From JAICSD01 sp963836665 (GTDB lineage: Bacteria; Acidobacteriota; Vicinamibacteria; Vicinamibacterales; 2-12-FULL-66-21): DNA of 64,000 bases. Below, one piece after another: positions 62,519 to 64,000 of the stretch. The stretch covers positions 372,001 through 436,000 of the forward strand of contig CAWIKL010000002.1 of the NCBI GenBank assembly GCA_963836665.1. Reading direction: 5' to 3'. How positions within the stretch are numbered: the stretch's first letter is position 1; each line of letters begins with the position of its first letter. The notes under the pieces are model-generated. The model was not told where the DNA came from. It made no database searches and saw nothing but the letters and a program-made list of their open reading frames with translations. The position numbers were made by a program, and so were the translations under genes.

Positions 62519-63056
62519 CGGGCTGCCAGTCCTTCAGCAGGCTGAAGTATCGGGCCCACGGTCCGACGTGCCCCCCGATCGATCGGAGCAGAATGCGCGC
62601 GAGCTGCGCCACGTGCGCCAGATCGTGCGCGGTCCAGGTCGCGAGCAACTGGGCCAATGTGACGGTGCCGAACTCCGGGTGCTCGCCGGTCAGCCGCAGG
62701 TGCGGCGCCGTCAGCGCCAGGCGATCGAGCCGGTCGACGTTGGCACGCCGCAGCTGCCCGAACTCGCCGACGAGCGCCTCCGCGCTCCAGCCACGGTAGC
62801 GCGTGAAGCCGCCCTCGCGATCGAACGGCGGGAAGCGCCCTCCACCCGACAGGATGCGTTCGAGACGCGGTGGCCAGTCGGTGATTTCGGCGTCGGCGAG
62901 ATGGGCCAGCACCTCGATCGGCGTCCATGCGTTGCGGCGCTCGCGCCAGCCGAACGCGTCGCGCGGCGCGCCGGCGATTAACCCTTCGATCACGCGCGGT
63001 GCGTGCAGCAGGCTGGCGCGCATTTCCTCGATCGACAAACGGACAGTCGTCGGCAT
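62511..63056 (-). CDS. DinB family protein
   Basis: 181-residue four-helix-bundle protein. The family's three metal-ligand histidines are visible: EVLAHLADAEITDW, then TWTAHDLAHVAQLARIL. DinB/YfiT-like proteins bind a divalent metal and often act as thiol-dependent S-transferases; the substrate is unknown. Its start overlaps the stop of the upstream ADOP permease by one base (TGATG), and it overlaps the next gene by 8 bp, giving a tight operon. Confidence 0.88.
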   Translation of the reverse strand: MPTTVRLSIEEMRASLLHAPRVIEGLIAGAPRDAFGWRERRNAWTPIEVLAHLADAEITDWPPRLERILSGGGRFPPFDREGGFTRYRGWSAEALVGEFGQLRRANVDRLDRLALTAPHLRLTGEHPEFGTVTLAQLLATWTAHDLAHVAQLARILLRSIGGHVGPWARYFSLLKDWQPDA

Positions 63057-64000
63057 CAGTCGGCTCTCAATACCTCGATGGGATCGATGCGGCGGATCGG
63101 CAGCGCTGCGGTCACTGCCGCGATCATGCCCGATGCCAGCAGCACCGCGCCGACAGCGGCAAATGGTCCGGCAGCGGTCGGGTCGACGCCGAAGAGCACG
63201 GCGCGGAGGGCGGGAGTCGCGGCGCCAGCGCCGGCCAGCCCGATTACCAACCCGATCAGGATCGGGCGGATGGCATCAACGGTCAGCAGGCGCAGGTTGT
63301 CGGCGGCCGATGCGCCAAGCGCGCCGCGAATCGCGATCTCGCGGCGTCGCATGGCCACGCTGAACGACGTCACCGCGTAAACGCCGGCCGCCGCCAGCAC
63401 GAGCGCGATGGCGGCGAATGCGCCGACGATCCGCAAGTTGAGCCGCCGCGGCGCCAGCGCGGCCTCGAGCGCCTCGTCCATCGTCTTGATCGCCGAGGCC
63501 GGCACGTCGGCGTCGAGCTGCCGCAGCGCGCGACGGAACGGCTCGCGGAGCGCCGCTGGATCGCCCGGCGTCCGCAGGCCCCAGTACATGTTGTTCGCCA
63601 ACCACTGTACCGTGGCGTCGGGCACCTGCGCGATCGGCACGTAGACGTCGGGCGTCACCTCGGCGTCGAGGCCGTAATGCTTCACGTCGCCGACAACGCC
63701 CGCGATCCGCGCCTGTCGCGGGGGATCGGCGTCGGCGACGACGATTTCGGCGCCGACCGCCGACGCCTCGGTCCAGTAACGCCTGGCCAGCGTGCGGCTG
63801 ATCAAGACCACGGCCGCTGCAGTTGCTGAGTCATGTTCATCGAACGATCGTCCAGCAATCAGCGGCACTCCAAAGGTCCGCGGATAGGTTGGACTGATCA
63901 TCCGGTACTGCGCCTGGCCGCGCTCGGCGGGCGGCGGCGCCGGACGGTCGGCGGGCCACACGTCGGCGGTCGCATGATAGCCGTTGAGCGGGATGACGTT
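63056..64000 (-). CDS. ADOP-type ABC permease, C-terminal part (5' end outside window)
   Basis: The frame is open to the right edge; the GTG at 63961 is only an internal codon, since NVIPLNGYHATADV precedes it in frame. The visible 314 residues are the end of periplasmic domain 2 (MISPTYPRTFGVPLIAGRSF..., VVGDVKHYGLDAEVTPDVYVPIAQ) and FtsX core 2 (SVAMRRREIAIRGALGASAADNLRLL, then PIRRIDPIEVLRAD). It is translationally coupled to the DinB gene. Confidence 0.9.
   Translation of the reverse strand, partial: NVIPLNGYHATADVWPADRPAPPPAERGQAQYRMISPTYPRTFGVPLIAGRSFDEHDSATAAAVVLISRTLARRYWTEASAVGAEIVVADADPPRQARIAGVVGDVKHYGLDAEVTPDVYVPIAQVPDATVQWLANNMYWGLRTPGDPAALREPFRRALRQLDADVPASAIKTMDEALEAALAPRRLNLRIVGAFAAIALVLAAAGVYAVTSFSVAMRRREIAIRGALGASAADNLRLLTVDAIRPILIGLVIGLAGAGAATPALRAVLFGVDPTAAGPFAAVGAVLLASGMIAAVTAALPIRRIDPIEVLRAD

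Overview
The window is about 64 kb of high-GC DNA that looks like an Acidobacteriota chromosome, most likely class Vicinamibacteria. The call rests on marker families: five MacB/FtsX-type permeases of the ADOP (acidobacterial duplicated orphan permease) kind without ATPases, two VWFA-related acidobacterial proteins, two giant TonB-dependent receptors with an N-terminal carboxypeptidase-regulatory domain, a PadR-permease pair, and an ECF sigma / Ser-Thr kinase pair. No insertion sequence, prophage, CRISPR array, tRNA or rRNA was recognised.

Layout. 1-2.7 kb: 3' end of a porin, then pntAB-pntB (transhydrogenase) without pntAA. 2.7-6.7 kb: PadR regulator plus ADOP permease, and a secreted SGNH esterase. 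6.8-15.1 kb: a TonB-type receptor, a VWFA protein and a beta-propeller/phosphoesterase; the first and last each carry one single-base frameshift. 15.1-20.4 kb: an orphan membrane fusion protein divergent from an OmpR/EnvZ-type two-component system, a small membrane protein and a secreted PEGA-domain protein. 20.4-20.8 kb: no gene, but a perfect intrinsic terminator that no known + strand gene explains. 20.8-30.6 kb: an 11-gene complex I operon, nuoABCDHIJKLMN, lacking the NADH-input module nuoEFG. 30.8-33.2 kb: GMC oxidoreductase with its Tat-exported small subunit. 33.2-38.0 kb: ABC-2 exporter, receptor-like Ser/Thr kinase and a decayed ECF sigma gene. 38.1-38.9 kb: an HExxH protein and a scrambled, partly inverted second copy. 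39-46.4 kb: membrane-anchored protein, M16 protease, nucleoside-type MFS transporter, DUF1080 hydrolase and Tat-exported Gfo/Idh oxidoreductase (likely 3-keto-glycoside metabolism). 46.5-53.8 kb: VWFA protein, ADOP permease and TonB receptor. 54-59.9 kb: DUF6265 protein and a leftward operon of a 46-residue His-rich membrane peptide, a small secreted protein and two ADOP permeases. 60-61.6 kb: a PhoP/PhoQ-like two-component system. 61.6-64 kb: DinB-tRNA-binding fusion, DinB protein and the 3' end of a fifth ADOP permease.

The most interesting locus is 54.5-61.6 kb. The 130-bp gap between the PhoP/PhoQ-like system and the leftward operon holds CTGAAC-N5-CTGAAC-N5-GTTCAG-N5-GTTCAG. Read outward in either direction this is a direct repeat 11-12 bp upstream of a -10-like hexamer, the geometry of a PhoP box. 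It suggests that the regulator controls itself and a membrane-remodelling operon of ADOP permeases plus a His-rich micropeptide that gene callers would miss.

A recurring technical feature is a set of single-base indels in otherwise intact conserved genes (about 9,720; 14,509; 60,659; 62,347), which may be sequencing or assembly errors. The apparent regulator-kinase fusion is probably one of these.
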